Assembly (NCBI RefSeq): GCF_029632765.1
Contig: NZ_CP121247.1
Coordinates: forward strand, 434,001-498,000
Source: Arcanobacterium wilhelmae
GTDB lineage: Bacteria; Actinomycetota; Actinomycetes; Actinomycetales; Actinomycetaceae
Reading direction: 5' to 3'
DNA: 64,000 bases
Position 1 is the stretch's first letter. Every line of letters starts with the position of its first letter. The position numbers and the translations under genes were made by a program. Below, one piece after another: positions 52,158 to 60,804 of this stretch. The notes under the pieces are model-generated. The model was not told the origin of the DNA and ran no database searches. It saw only the letters and a list, made by a program, of their open reading frames with translations.

Positions 52158-53471
52158 TTAATGTTCAATAATCGTGGGTGTGCCGGCTTGGCGCGGGCCG
52201 TCGGACTGTGCGAGGCGTTCGAGCGCGGCGGCAGCGTGCGCGATCATGGTGGGCCCGCCGTGGCCTTCCGTTTCGACGACGGTGAGGCGCGAGTTCGGCA
52301 TCAGGCGCGACAGGCGCCACGCGGTACCCAGCGGACCGGAAACATCCATGCGCCCGTGAATAATCTCCGTCTCAATCTCGGCAGCCCCGCCCAGATCCCT
52401 GAGCAACGGAACCTCGAGGAAGGCGTCGTGTGCCCAGTAATGAGTGGTAAGAATCGCGAAGTCTTGGGAGGAAAGGGTAGTGCCGCCTGGGTACCGGTGG
52501 GAGCGCCCCTCCACGCCGTTCCGGCGCGGAGCCTCCCCCTTACGTGCCCCGGCGACACCACCCTCTCCTCCTCGGTCCGGTTGTTCCTCGGCATCGCTTT
52601 TTTCTTTTCCGAGGGAGACGTGCGAGTCCTCCCAGGCGAGCCAGGCGTCGATTGCGCGTTCGCGCACGGACGCGTCCGGGTAGGCAACGAGCCGTGCCAC
52701 GCGTTCAATGAAACGCAAGCCATCGACGTCGACGGCGGGCTCGCCCTTGCGCAAAATGCGCTCCAAGGCCGCTACTTCGGCCTCGAGCCGCGAAACCGCC
52801 TGTTCGAGCGCAAAATGCGCCTCGGGGAACACGGTTGCCACGTTCTGGCTGATCCACTCCACTTCCCAACGCGAGGTGGTGGTGAGCGCAAGCAGTACCA
52901 TGCTGCGAACGCGGTGTGGGAAAGCGCGAGCGTAGGCGAGCGCGAGCGTGGTTCCCCAGCTCACGCCGTAAAACACCCACTGTGCGATGCCGAGCTCAAT
53001 GCGCAGAGCCTCAATGTCATCAATAAGGGCTGCGATCGTATTGGAGGAAAAATCGTAATCTGGCTCCGAGGCGTGGGGAGTGGACTGGCCGCATCCGCGC
53101 TGGTCCATGCCCACCAGGCGCCACACGGCCGGATCGAAAAGCTGTGTCCAGCCGCGCTTGCCGAGCCCGCCGCCGGGCCCGCCGTGCAAATACAGCGCCG
53201 GAATCCCCTCGGGATTCCCATGCTCCTCAAAATACACAAACACATCCCCGGCCCCGTTATTACCGCTCGGTTCTTCTTCAGCGCCTCGGCATTCGTTTGG
53301 TGAGGGGGTCGAGGTGCCGCCAGGGCACGTAAGGGGGAGGCTCCGCGCCGGAACGGCGTGGAGGGGCGCTCCCATCGGTGCCCAGGTGGTATCTCGACTC
53401 CCGTCCTCGGCGGGGCGCCGGAGGAAGCCGGAACGGTACGGAACGGAACGCGGATGTGTCATACACCTCAT
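52158..53471 (-). CDS. pip: Proline iminopeptidase with two in-frame palindromic-element insertions
   Basis: A 437-residue S33 peptidase that removes N-terminal proline from peptides in the cytosol. The core is complete: GNPEGIPALYLHGGPGGG, MDQRGCGQSTP, the nucleophile serine in YGVSWGTTLALAYA, the Asp in IHGRMDVSGP and the His in ETEGHGGP. Most relatives are about 310-330 residues. The excess lies in two stretches of unusual composition, DNA 53304-53402 (33 codons, before the core) and 52468-52572 (35 codons, between the cap and the Asp strand). These are inverted copies of one element, and neither breaks the frame. The ATG at 53471 or the in-frame ATG three codons later, preceded by GAGGTGT, are both possible starts. 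Confidence 0.88.
   Translation of the reverse strand: MRCMTHPRSVPYRSGFLRRPAEDGSRDTTWAPMGAPLHAVPARSLPLTCPGGTSTPSPNECRGAEEEPSGNNGAGDVFVYFEEHGNPEGIPALYLHGGPGGGLGKRGWTQLFDPAVWRLVGMDQRGCGQSTPHASEPDYDFSSNTIAALIDDIEALRIELGIAQWVFYGVSWGTTLALAYARAFPHRVRSMVLLALTTTSRWEVEWISQNVATVFPEAHFALEQAVSRLEAEVAALERILRKGEPAVDVDGLRFIERVARLVAYPDASVRERAIDAWLAWEDSHVSLGKEKSDAEEQPDRGGEGGVAGARKGEAPRRNGVEGRSHRYPGGTTLSSQDFAILTTHYWAHDAFLEVPLLRDLGGAAEIETEIIHGRMDVSGPLGTAWRLSRLMPNSRLTVVETEGHGGPTMIAHAAAALERLAQSDGPRQAGTPTIIEH
52468..52572. repeat. Palindromic element copy 1, inside pip
   Basis: 105 bases (35 codons) with about 25-bp imperfect terminal inverted repeats (GGAGGAAAGGGTAGTGCCG at the left, its inverse ending CCACCCTCTCCTCC at the right). 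The central 74 bases (52487-52560) match copy 2 in opposite orientation with about five differences. The core contains a foldback CTCCGCGCCG/CGGCGTGGAG. Confidence 0.8.
53304..53402. repeat. Palindromic element copy 2, near the start of pip
   Basis: 99 bases (33 codons) with about 26-bp terminal inverted repeats (GGGGGTCGAGGTGCCGCC at left; inverse of GGGAGTCGAGATACCACC at right). The core 53313-53386 is the reverse complement of copy 1's core. Confidence 0.8.
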
Positions 53472-53578
53472 GGTAGTTCAAACGTGTTTATTCCATCGCA
53501 CTTTACCCGCGAACTCTTGGGCAAATGCGCCGATCCGCGTAAAGTTGCGCACGGCAAGAATTAATGCAAAGGATGTAA

Positions 53579-55501
53579 ATGAAGCGCAACGGCATTCGCA
53601 ACGTGGCCATCGTGGCACACGTTGATCACGGTAAGACCACCCTGGTGGACGGCATGCTCTGGCAGGGCGGCGCGTTTGACGCGCACGCGTCGGTAGAGAA
53701 AACCGGCGAACGAATCATGGATAGCGGCGATCTGGAGCGCGAGAAGGGCATCACCATTCTCGCGAAGAACACCGCGATCACTTACAAGGGCCCGTCGGCG
53801 GAAGAGTTCGGCTCGCCCGACGGCGTGCTCATCAACGTGATCGACACCCCCGGCCACGCCGATTTCTCGGGTGAGGTGGAGCGCGGGTTGTCGATGGTCG
53901 ACGGCGTTGTGCTGCTTGTCGATTCCTCCGAGGGCCCGCTTCCGCAGACCCGCTTCGTGCTACGCAAGGCGCTCGAGGCGAACCTGCCGGTGATCACCGT
54001 GGTCAACAAGGTGGATCGCCCGGACGCGCGCATCAGCGAAGTTGTGGACGAAACTCAGGATCTGTTGCTCTCGCTCGCATCCGATATCGAAGATACCGAG
54101 GGGCTCGATCTTGATCGCCTTCTCGAAATCCCGGTGGTGTACGCCTCGGCGAAGGCCGGCCGTGCGGATCTCGTCCAGCCGGCGGACGGCGAGCTCCCGG
54201 CGTCGGAAAACCTTGAGCCGCTGTTCCGTACGATCCTCGAGTACGTTCCGGCTCCGGAATACGACGAAGACGCACCGCTCGTTGCGCAGGTGACGAACCT
54301 TGATGCCTCGCCGTTCCTTGGCCGTCTCGCGTTGGTGCGCATCTACTCGGGCACGCTCACCAAGGGCGCCTGGGTGGGCCTGATGAACGGCCCGGATTCG
54401 GACATGGAGCGCGTGCACATCACCGAGCTCCTGCGCACGCAGGGCCTGGAGCGTATCCCGGCAACGGAGGCTGGCCCAGGCGATATCGTGGCCGTGGCCG
54501 GTATGCCGAACATTATGATCGGCGAGACCCTCGTGGATCTTGACGATCCGCGCCCGATGCCGAAGATCCACATCGACGATCCCTCGATCTCGATGACGAT
54601 CGGTATCAACACCTCGCCGCTCGCTGGTAAGGAAAAGGGCCACAAGCTCACCGCTTCGCAGGTGCGCGATCGCCTCGAGCAGGAGCTGATCGGCAATGTG
54701 TCGATCCGCGTTCTGCCCACCGACCGCCCGGACGCCTGGGAAGTGCAGGATCGTGGCGAGCTCGCGCTCGCGATTCTCGTTGAGACGATGCGCCGCGAAG
54801 GCTTCGAGCTCACCGTGGGTAAGCCGCAGGTTGTGCGTAAGGTGATCGACGGCGTCGTGTACGAACCGTGGGAGCGCGCAACGATCGACGTTCCCGAAGA
54901 GTACCTCGGCGCCGTCACGCAGCTGATGGCCGCACGCAAGGGCCAGATGGAAACCATGACGAACCACGGCACCGGCTGGGTTCGCATGGAGTTCCTCTTG
55001 CCCTCGCGTGGAATGATCGGTTTCCGCACCCAGTTCCTCACGCAGACCCGCGGAACCGGTATTTCGGCGTCGATTTCCGACGGCTACAAGCCGTGGGCGG
55101 GCGAAATCGAATCGCGCACCACTGGTTCGCTCGTCTCGGATCGCGCCGGCCAGGCCACGGCGTTCTCGCTGCAGCGCCTCGAGGATCGCGGCACGTTCTT
55201 TGTGGATCCGGGCGACGAAGTCTACGAAGGCATGATCGTGGGTGTGAACTCGCGCGACGAAGACATGGACGTGAACATCGTCAAGGCCAAGGAAATGACG
55301 AACATGCGCTCGGCCACGGCTGACGTGTTCGAAACGCTCCAGGCCCGCCACAAGATGACCCTCGAAGAGTCGATCGAATTCGCGGCCGACGACGAGTGCA
55401 TCGAAGTGACCCCAGAAAAGATCCGCCTGCGCAAGGTGATCCTCAACGGCCAGGAGCGCTTCCGCGAAGCCTCCCGGAAGAAGCGGGCGGCTGGAAAGTG
55501 A
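53579..55501 (+). CDS. typA: Translational GTPase TypA/BipA
   Basis: A 640-residue ribosome-associated GTPase of the elongation-factor superfamily, involved in ribosome assembly and stress growth. G-domain motifs: AHVDHGKTTL (G1), KGITILAKNTA (G2), DTPGHADFSGEVER (G3) and NKVDRPDAR (G4). EF-G-like domains III and V follow, and the TypA-specific C-terminus has RTTGSLVSDRAGQATAFSLQRLEDRG, the fold that contacts the ribosome. Length is typical. AAAGGATGTAA precedes the ATG. A small membrane protein gene overlaps its stop codon. Confidence 0.97.
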   Translation: MKRNGIRNVAIVAHVDHGKTTLVDGMLWQGGAFDAHASVEKTGERIMDSGDLEREKGITILAKNTAITYKGPSAEEFGSPDGVLINVIDTPGHADFSGEVERGLSMVDGVVLLVDSSEGPLPQTRFVLRKALEANLPVITVVNKVDRPDARISEVVDETQDLLLSLASDIEDTEGLDLDRLLEIPVVYASAKAGRADLVQPADGELPASENLEPLFRTILEYVPAPEYDEDAPLVAQVTNLDASPFLGRLALVRIYSGTLTKGAWVGLMNGPDSDMERVHITELLRTQGLERIPATEAGPGDIVAVAGMPNIMIGETLVDLDDPRPMPKIHIDDPSISMTIGINTSPLAGKEKGHKLTASQVRDRLEQELIGNVSIRVLPTDRPDAWEVQDRGELALAILVETMRREGFELTVGKPQVVRKVIDGVVYEPWERATIDVPEEYLGAVTQLMAARKGQMETMTNHGTGWVRMEFLLPSRGMIGFRTQFLTQTRGTGISASISDGYKPWAGEIESRTTGSLVSDRAGQATAFSLQRLEDRGTFFVDPGDEVYEGMIVGVNSRDEDMDVNIVKAKEMTNMRSATADVFETLQARHKMTLEESIEFAADDECIEVTPEKIRLRKVILNGQERFREASRKKRAAGK

Positions 55502-55881
55502 AATTCCTGATCGGGGCCCTCCTCGGTGCGTTCACTGGGGGTGTTGGCGTGATCGTTCACGCCGGCACCCTTGCCGCGCCCTGGGCGGGCCCCCTCATTG
55601 CATTCCTGCTAGTCTCATCCGGTGCTTGGGTGATCGCCGAGCGATCCGGGGTGGCCGGCTGGATTGGTTACGCGCTGGGTGCGTGGGGAGTAACAGTCTG
55701 GCTACTCCTCGCTCCGCCCGCGAACGATATCTACAATTCACTGACCCCCGGCCTTTCCGCCACCTGGATGCTCCTTGCGGCGGTTTCCACGATCGTGGGT
55801 CTCATCATTGCTAAACTTTTTGACAAAAAAGGCGAAAAGAACGCACAGATTCACGCGCCCGAGCGCGTGGAACGGGGGTAA
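55498..55881 (+). CDS. Small four-helix membrane protein, unknown function
   Basis: A 127-residue protein beginning MKFLIGALLGAFTGG. Four hydrophobic helices (about 2-22, 27-45, 50-68, 82-103) are followed by a charged tail (KKGEKNAQIHAPERVERG). The GTG start overlaps the typA stop codon (GTGA), which argues for coupled translation and against the longer upstream frame inside typA. Actinobacteria often carry a small membrane protein at this place; I cannot assign a family with confidence. Confidence 0.7.
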   Translation: MKFLIGALLGAFTGGVGVIVHAGTLAAPWAGPLIAFLLVSSGAWVIAERSGVAGWIGYALGAWGVTVWLLLAPPANDIYNSLTPGLSATWMLLAAVSTIVGLIIAKLFDKKGEKNAQIHAPERVERG

Positions 55882-55886
55882 GACAC

Positions 55887-57836
55887 GTGTCTGAGAACGA
55901 CAACCTTCTCGATGCTTGGCGTCGCCGCGCCTTCGGCGACGCATCGAAGGCGCCCGACGAGGACGCCACAAACCCGGGCGAGCTCTCCACGCAAGAGCCG
56001 GCCGCGACGCAGGCGTCCGTGTCGGCGCCAGTAAGCGCCGACACGGGCGACGAAGCCGCGGACAAAAAAATGACGGAATCGTTCGGCCCCGCCGCTGCAA
56101 CCGGCGTCGGCGCCCCGGTGTACGCGCCCGTCGCCGCAGAAGAAACCGAGCCGCAGGCGGCGGGAAGCGAGGAAGAGCCCGTGGCAAAAAAGAAGCGCAA
56201 GTGGCCCATCGCCGTCGGCGCCGTCGTAGCGCTCGCCGCCGCCTACACCGGAGCTCAGGCCTACCTCGGCGGGCATATTGCCTCCGGAACCACCGTCGCC
56301 GGCGTCCCCGTGGGCGGGCTCTCCCAGCAGGCCGCAGCCGAGAAGATCGGCCCGGCGCTCGCGGATCAGCTCAAGGCAAAGCGCGAAGTTGTGGTGGGCG
56401 AGAAGAAAACCTCAATCGACCCAGTCGCAATGGGCATGGAAATCGATGACGATGCCACGCTTGGCTCGCTGACAGGCTTCACCATGAACCCTTCGCGTAT
56501 CATCGCCGAATTTAACGGCACCAAGAACGAGCCGGCCGTCCTGAAGGCCGACGATGCCAAGCTCGCCTCCGTTCTCGAGGCCGCGGCAAAGGAAACCAAC
56601 ACTGCCCCCGTCGATGCGAAGCTCTCGCTCGAGGGCGGCAAGGCAAGTGTCACGCCCGAGAAGGTGGGCCACGGAATCAAGGTGTCGGACGCGAAGAAGG
56701 AAGTGCTCTCCGGCTGGCTCGGAACGAGCGGTCCGATCACTCTTCCCGTCGATGAACTCGCGCCGAAGGTCACCGCGAAGGACCTGCAGGCCTTTGCCGA
56801 TCAGAAGGTCGCACCGCTGCTCTCAGGGCCCGTTTCGGTCACGGTGGGGGACAAGCTCGCCGAACTCGATCCGGCCGCGATCGCCTCTGTTCTCAAAGTG
56901 AGCGATGGCGCGAACCCGGAACTTGCCGTGGATGAGGCGAAGCTTGAGAAGACGGTCGTCGAGAAGGTCGGCGATGCGCTTGGCAAGCCACAGGATGCTC
57001 GCATCGAAATTGTCGATCATAAGAGCGTGAAGATCGTTCCCTCGAAGGACGGTCAGAGCGTGGAAGCGAAGGCGCTGGCCGGCGATCTCCTTGCGATGAA
57101 GGGCGACCGCACGCTCACGGCGAAGGTCTCCACAAAGCCGGCCTCTTTCACTACCGCCGACGCCGAAAAGGCCGGAGTGAAGGAAGTCGTTGCCGAAATC
57201 ACCACACCGCTCACTTCAGATTCGGTTCGTACAACGAATCTCGTGGTCGGAACCAAGAAGGTGACCGGAACGATCGTGAAACCCGGTGAGCGTTTCGACC
57301 TTGGCAAGGCACTCGGCGATGTTGATGCCGAGCACGGCTTCGTTGCCTCCGGTGTAGTGAGCAATGGATTTAACTCCACGGCTATGGGAGGTGGCCTGTC
57401 ACAGCTGTCGACCAACACCTTCAACGTTGGCTACCGTTCGGGAATGAAGGATATCGCTCACCAGCCGCACTCAAAGTACTTCGAGCGCTACCCCATGGGC
57501 CTTGAGTCCACGTTGTGGGAACCGTCGATCAAGATGATCTGGGAAAACAACACCCCCTACACTGCGGTCCTTGATACGTGGGTTGCCGACGGCAAGGTGC
57601 ACACCAAGCTGTGGTCCACGAAGTACTGGGACGTGAAGATTCATCAAGGCTCCCCGTACGCGTACAAGCAGCCCACAACCCGTGTGAACCACGCGGCTGA
57701 TTGCGAAGCATCCGGTGCTGGCGGACCGGGCTTCTCGGTGAAGGTTGGTCGTACAGTTTCTCGCGACGGCAAGGTTGAGGAAAACTCCTCGTACGTGTGG
57801 ACGTACCAGCCCGTCGATGCCGTTCGGTGTGGCTGA
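55887..57836 (+). CDS. VanW/YoaR-like membrane-anchored cell-wall protein
   Basis: A 649-residue protein. An acidic, low-complexity cytosolic N-terminus of about 105 residues ends in KKKRKW and one transmembrane helix (PIAVGAVVALAAAYTGAQAYL). Outside the cell there are two repeated YoaR-type putative peptidoglycan-binding modules (about 135-420) and a C-terminal VanW domain (KPGERFDLGKALGDVDAEHGF, GGGLSQLSTNTFNVGYRSG, PHSKYFERYPMGLESTLW; about 460-600). VanW proteins are linked to the cell envelope, but their biochemistry is unknown. The GTG start is five bases after the previous stop and follows GGGGGTAAG. Confidence 0.88.
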   Translation: MSENDNLLDAWRRRAFGDASKAPDEDATNPGELSTQEPAATQASVSAPVSADTGDEAADKKMTESFGPAAATGVGAPVYAPVAAEETEPQAAGSEEEPVAKKKRKWPIAVGAVVALAAAYTGAQAYLGGHIASGTTVAGVPVGGLSQQAAAEKIGPALADQLKAKREVVVGEKKTSIDPVAMGMEIDDDATLGSLTGFTMNPSRIIAEFNGTKNEPAVLKADDAKLASVLEAAAKETNTAPVDAKLSLEGGKASVTPEKVGHGIKVSDAKKEVLSGWLGTSGPITLPVDELAPKVTAKDLQAFADQKVAPLLSGPVSVTVGDKLAELDPAAIASVLKVSDGANPELAVDEAKLEKTVVEKVGDALGKPQDARIEIVDHKSVKIVPSKDGQSVEAKALAGDLLAMKGDRTLTAKVSTKPASFTTADAEKAGVKEVVAEITTPLTSDSVRTTNLVVGTKKVTGTIVKPGERFDLGKALGDVDAEHGFVASGVVSNGFNSTAMGGGLSQLSTNTFNVGYRSGMKDIAHQPHSKYFERYPMGLESTLWEPSIKMIWENNTPYTAVLDTWVADGKVHTKLWSTKYWDVKIHQGSPYAYKQPTTRVNHAADCEASGAGGPGFSVKVGRTVSRDGKVEENSSYVWTYQPVDAVRCG

Positions 57837-57848
57837 TTTGTGGAGAGG

Positions 57849-57882
57849 TGGCCCCGGAGCGTGCATCGTGCGCCCGGGGCCA
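57849..57882 (+). terminator. Hairpin after the VanW-like gene
   Basis: A nine-bp stem (57849-57857 with 57874-57882) enclosing a self-complementary inner part; no T run. It lies 12 bases after the stop codon. Confidence 0.6.
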
Positions 57883-58005
57883 CAGCTTATCCAGGAAACG
57901 AAATAGGGAACAAAACTCTTCCGAAAATATGCCGCTGAGCGCTTGGGTGGCGGAAGTTTCCCGCCTAGACTTGAGCGAAGTGACGTAAGTGGAAGGAAGG
58001 TCAAC

Positions 58006-58323
58006 GTGACGTACATTATCGCGCTGCCGTGCGTGGACGTGAAGGATCGCGCCTGCGTGGACGAGTGCCCAGTGGACTGCATTTACGAAGGCGAGCGCAC
58101 GCTCTATATTCACCCTGGTGAGTGTGTGGATTGCGGCGCTTGCGAGCCTGTGTGTCCCGTTGAGGCGATTTACTACGAGGATGACGTGCCGGAAGAGTGG
58201 GAGCCGTACATGGCGGTGAACACCGAGTTCTTCGACGAGCTCGGCTCTCCGGGTGGCGCGGCTAAGCTTGGCCCGACCGGCAAGGATCACCCATTCATTG
58301 AGGCCCTTCCACCGAACGCCTGA
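58006..58323 (+). CDS. fdxA: Seven-iron ferredoxin (3Fe-4S/4Fe-4S)
   Basis: A 105-residue electron carrier of the FdxA/FdxC type, feeding for example cytochrome P450s or reductases in actinobacteria. Cluster cysteines lie in CVDVKDRACVDECPVDCIY and CVDCGACEPVCPVEAIYYEDDVPEEW; the first set fits a 3Fe-4S and the second a 4Fe-4S cluster, with the usual 30-residue wrap-around tail after. The GTG start follows GGAAGGAAGG and the protein then begins with the family-typical MTYIIALPCVDV. A TAGACT near 57965 may be the -10 box. Confidence 0.95.
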   Translation: MTYIIALPCVDVKDRACVDECPVDCIYEGERTLYIHPGECVDCGACEPVCPVEAIYYEDDVPEEWEPYMAVNTEFFDELGSPGGAAKLGPTGKDHPFIEALPPNA

Positions 58324-58344
58324 GCGAACTGAATAATGTGAACT

Positions 58345-58376
58345 GCGGGGTTTCGCGTTAAATCGCGAAACCCCGC
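58345..58376 (+). terminator. Terminator of the ferredoxin gene
   Basis: A perfect 13-bp stem (58345-58357 with 58364-58376), six-base loop, followed by GTTTCGTT. It also faces the convergent maf gene. Confidence 0.75.
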
Positions 58377-58394
58377 GTTTCGTTGCTTGTAGCG

Positions 58395-59087
58395 TTACTG
58401 CTGATCGAGTAGACGCACGGGTGGCTGGACGGGCCGCGGACGGCCGGCGTCACGCTCCCAGAAATCAACAATGTTCAGCCCTAAACTCACCATCATCTTG
58501 CGCACCGTCGGAAGAGAAATCCCCACCACCCCATGGTGGTCTCCCTCGATGGAATCGATGAACGGGCCACCCACACCGTCGATCGTGAACGAGCCGGCTA
58601 CCTCGAGCGGCTCACCCGTTGCGATGTAGGCCTTGATTTGGGCGTCGCTCATCGCCCCCATGTGGATCACTGCCTTCGATACGGCGGAGGTGGAGCGGCC
58701 GGTCGAAACGTCGATGAGCGTGTGGCCAGTGAACAGCTCACCGGAGCGGCCACGCATGCGCCTGAGTCGTTCGAATGCCACCTTCGGCGAGTGGGGCTTG
58801 CCCACCACTTCGCCCTGGAACGCGAACATGGAATCGCAGGCAACCAAAGCGTCGGGGACGGGCTCTCCAACCTCGCGGCGCTGTACGACGAGCTGGTAGA
58901 TGGACTGCGCCTTGGCGTTGGCCAGAGCCGAAACCTGCTCGGTGGGGCTCACCTGCGGGTTTGCGATACGCAGGGCATCCAGGATCGCCTCCTCATCGAC
59001 GTCGGACACTGCGACCCACGGGTCGATCCCGGCAGAAAGCAACGTTTGCCGGCGGGCGGGAGAAGCGGACGCAAGCAGGAGCTTCAT
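58395..59087 (-). CDS. maf: Maf-like nucleoside triphosphate pyrophosphatase
   Basis: A 230-residue house-cleaning enzyme that hydrolyses non-canonical or bulk NTPs to NMPs. The N-terminal LLASASPARRQTL and the VACDSMFAFQGEVVGKPHSPKVAFERLRRMRGRSGELFTG segment hold the conserved Ser/Arg, Asp-x-x-x-Gln and Lys residues of the family. Length is usual. The ATG overlaps the stop of the upstream DUF885 gene (ATGA), and AGCAGGAGC precedes it. The longer open frame upstream overlaps the neighbour and is excluded. Confidence 0.93.
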   Translation of the reverse strand: MKLLLASASPARRQTLLSAGIDPWVAVSDVDEEAILDALRIANPQVSPTEQVSALANAKAQSIYQLVVQRREVGEPVPDALVACDSMFAFQGEVVGKPHSPKVAFERLRRMRGRSGELFTGHTLIDVSTGRSTSAVSKAVIHMGAMSDAQIKAYIATGEPLEVAGSFTIDGVGGPFIDSIEGDHHGVVGISLPTVRKMMVSLGLNIVDFWERDAGRPRPVQPPVRLLDQQ

Positions 59088-60739
59088 CGCAACACCTTCG
59101 CCGTCAGATCCAGGCCGAGCGAGCCGAGCGAGAGCGCCTTCATATGCCACGCCTTCAGATCGAAATCGGCCCCTGCCGCCTGGGCGGCTTCGGCGCGCAT
59201 TTGTTTCCACAGACGGTGGCCGATCTTGTACGACGGCGCCTGCCCGGCCCATCCGAGGTAGCGGTTGAGCTCGAACTGGAGGAACGAGCGGTCCATTGCC
59301 ACATTGTCCTTCAGGAACTCCCAGGCCACGTCGCGGTTCCAAGTGGGGGAAATGTGGCGGTACTTCTCGGGGGAGGGCTTTTCGAGGTGAACGCCGATAT
59401 CGAGCACCACGCGCGAGGCGCGCAGGCGCTCCGAATCGAGCACGCCCATGTAATCGCCCGGATCATCCTGGTATCCGAGTTCGGCCATCAGGCCCTCAGC
59501 ATAGAGCGCCCAGCCCTCGCCGCTTCCCGAGTTCCAGCACATTTCGCGGCGCCAATCGTTGAGCGAATCGGCGAGGTAGGTGGCCAAGCCCACTTGTAGG
59601 TGGTGGCCCGGCACGCCCTCGTGGTACACGGTGGTTTTCTCCTGCCAGAGGTTGAACGTGTCTGTGCCCTCCGGCACCGACCACCACATGCGGCCCGGGC
59701 GTGAGAAATCGGACGTGGGGCCGGTGTAGTAAATGGCTCCCGTGCCCGAGGGGGCGATCATGCATTCAATGGTTTTGAGCGGCTGGGGGATATCGAAGTG
59801 AACGCCGTCCAGATCGGCGAGCGCCTGATCTGCGGTGGTCTGCATCCAGCGCTGGAGCTCCTCAGTGCCGTGGGCTTGGCGGGCCGGATCGGCGTTGAGG
59901 CGCTCCATCGCCTCCGCTACCGACACGCCCTCGCCGTAGAGCGTTCGCGCCACTGCCTCCTGTTCGGCAACGATGCGTGTGAGCTCAGCGACGCCCCACT
60001 CATACGTTTCGTCCAGGTCCAGGTGGGCGCCGGTTGACGTGCGGATGCGGCGCTCGTAGCGCTCGTGCCCAAACGCGTCCTTTTGCGCGCCGTGCGGCGC
60101 AACTTCCGTCTTCAGGAACTGGGACAGGCGAGCGTAGGCTGCGCGGGCGGCGTCGGCGCCTTCCTTGAGTGCGGAGGCGTTCGCCGGCGACGCCGAAGCT
60201 CCGCGGGCGGCCAGCGCCGCGAGTTGGCCTTCTTCGGAGGCTTTCTGGGCGGTTTCCGCGATCGCGAGCTCGATCTGGTGAAGGGCGGTAGGTGCGCCAC
60301 CTGCGACGCGGTGCGCGAGCGCATCCTCGTAGCCGGCAAGCGCGGCGGGCACTGCGGACAGACGGCGGGCGATCGTTGCCCAGTCGGCGTCTGTTTCCTG
60401 GTTCATCAGGTCGAAGATTTCGGCTGTGCCCTGGATCGGGGAGGCGATGTTGTTAATGTCCGCGTATTCGCCGGCTTCGAAGTACTCGACCTCGAGGGCG
60501 AGCTGTTCTGATAGGGCCGCTTTGGTAATTTCGTCGTTCTCATTTTCGGGCGTGAGAGCGCTGAGCGCGGTGAGCTGATTGCGGGCGAAATCGGCGCGGG
60601 CGGCCTCGCCGGCGAAGGAAAGATCGGAGAAAGTGCCCTCGTCGGCGCCGGGGCGGCCGAGTGAGGTAACGTATTCCGGTTGCGAGTCCAGGACCTTCTG
60701 GACGTGCTCGTTGGCAAACTGATCGATTTGAGTTGTCAT
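59084..60739 (-). CDS. DUF885 domain-containing putative zinc peptidase
   Basis: A 551-residue cytosolic protein (no signal peptide) of the DUF885 family, which has a gluzincin-like fold. The probable zinc site is HEGVPGHHLQ near residue 373, preceded by YYTGPTSDFSRPGRMW and followed by WNSGSGEGWALYAEGLMAELGY, which supplies the third ligand region. The C-terminal FELNRYLGWAGQAPSYKIGHRLW is also conserved. It is probably a carboxypeptidase- or aminopeptidase-like enzyme; substrate unknown. First gene of a pair with maf, divergent from the cyclase gene. Confidence 0.85.
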   Translation of the reverse strand: MTTQIDQFANEHVQKVLDSQPEYVTSLGRPGADEGTFSDLSFAGEAARADFARNQLTALSALTPENENDEITKAALSEQLALEVEYFEAGEYADINNIASPIQGTAEIFDLMNQETDADWATIARRLSAVPAALAGYEDALAHRVAGGAPTALHQIELAIAETAQKASEEGQLAALAARGASASPANASALKEGADAARAAYARLSQFLKTEVAPHGAQKDAFGHERYERRIRTSTGAHLDLDETYEWGVAELTRIVAEQEAVARTLYGEGVSVAEAMERLNADPARQAHGTEELQRWMQTTADQALADLDGVHFDIPQPLKTIECMIAPSGTGAIYYTGPTSDFSRPGRMWWSVPEGTDTFNLWQEKTTVYHEGVPGHHLQVGLATYLADSLNDWRREMCWNSGSGEGWALYAEGLMAELGYQDDPGDYMGVLDSERLRASRVVLDIGVHLEKPSPEKYRHISPTWNRDVAWEFLKDNVAMDRSFLQFELNRYLGWAGQAPSYKIGHRLWKQMRAEAAQAAGADFDLKAWHMKALSLGSLGLDLTAKVLR

Positions 60740-60792
60740 AGAGCCAGTTTAGCCTGACCTGTGCCAGCCTTTGACACCGTGGGAGCAGTTGC

Positions 60793-60798
60793 TAAGAT
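60793..60798 (+). promoter_or_regulatory. -10 box TAAGAT for leaderless cyclase start
   Basis: TAAGAT ends six bases before GTG 60805 and nine before ATG 60808; no ribosome site intervenes. Confidence 0.4.
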
Positions 60799-60804
60799 TG
60801 GGAT

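Noticed and set aside
52143-53303. 386-codon plus-strand frame opposite pip
   Set aside because: Shadow of the proline iminopeptidase gene, which carries all catalytic motifs on the minus strand.
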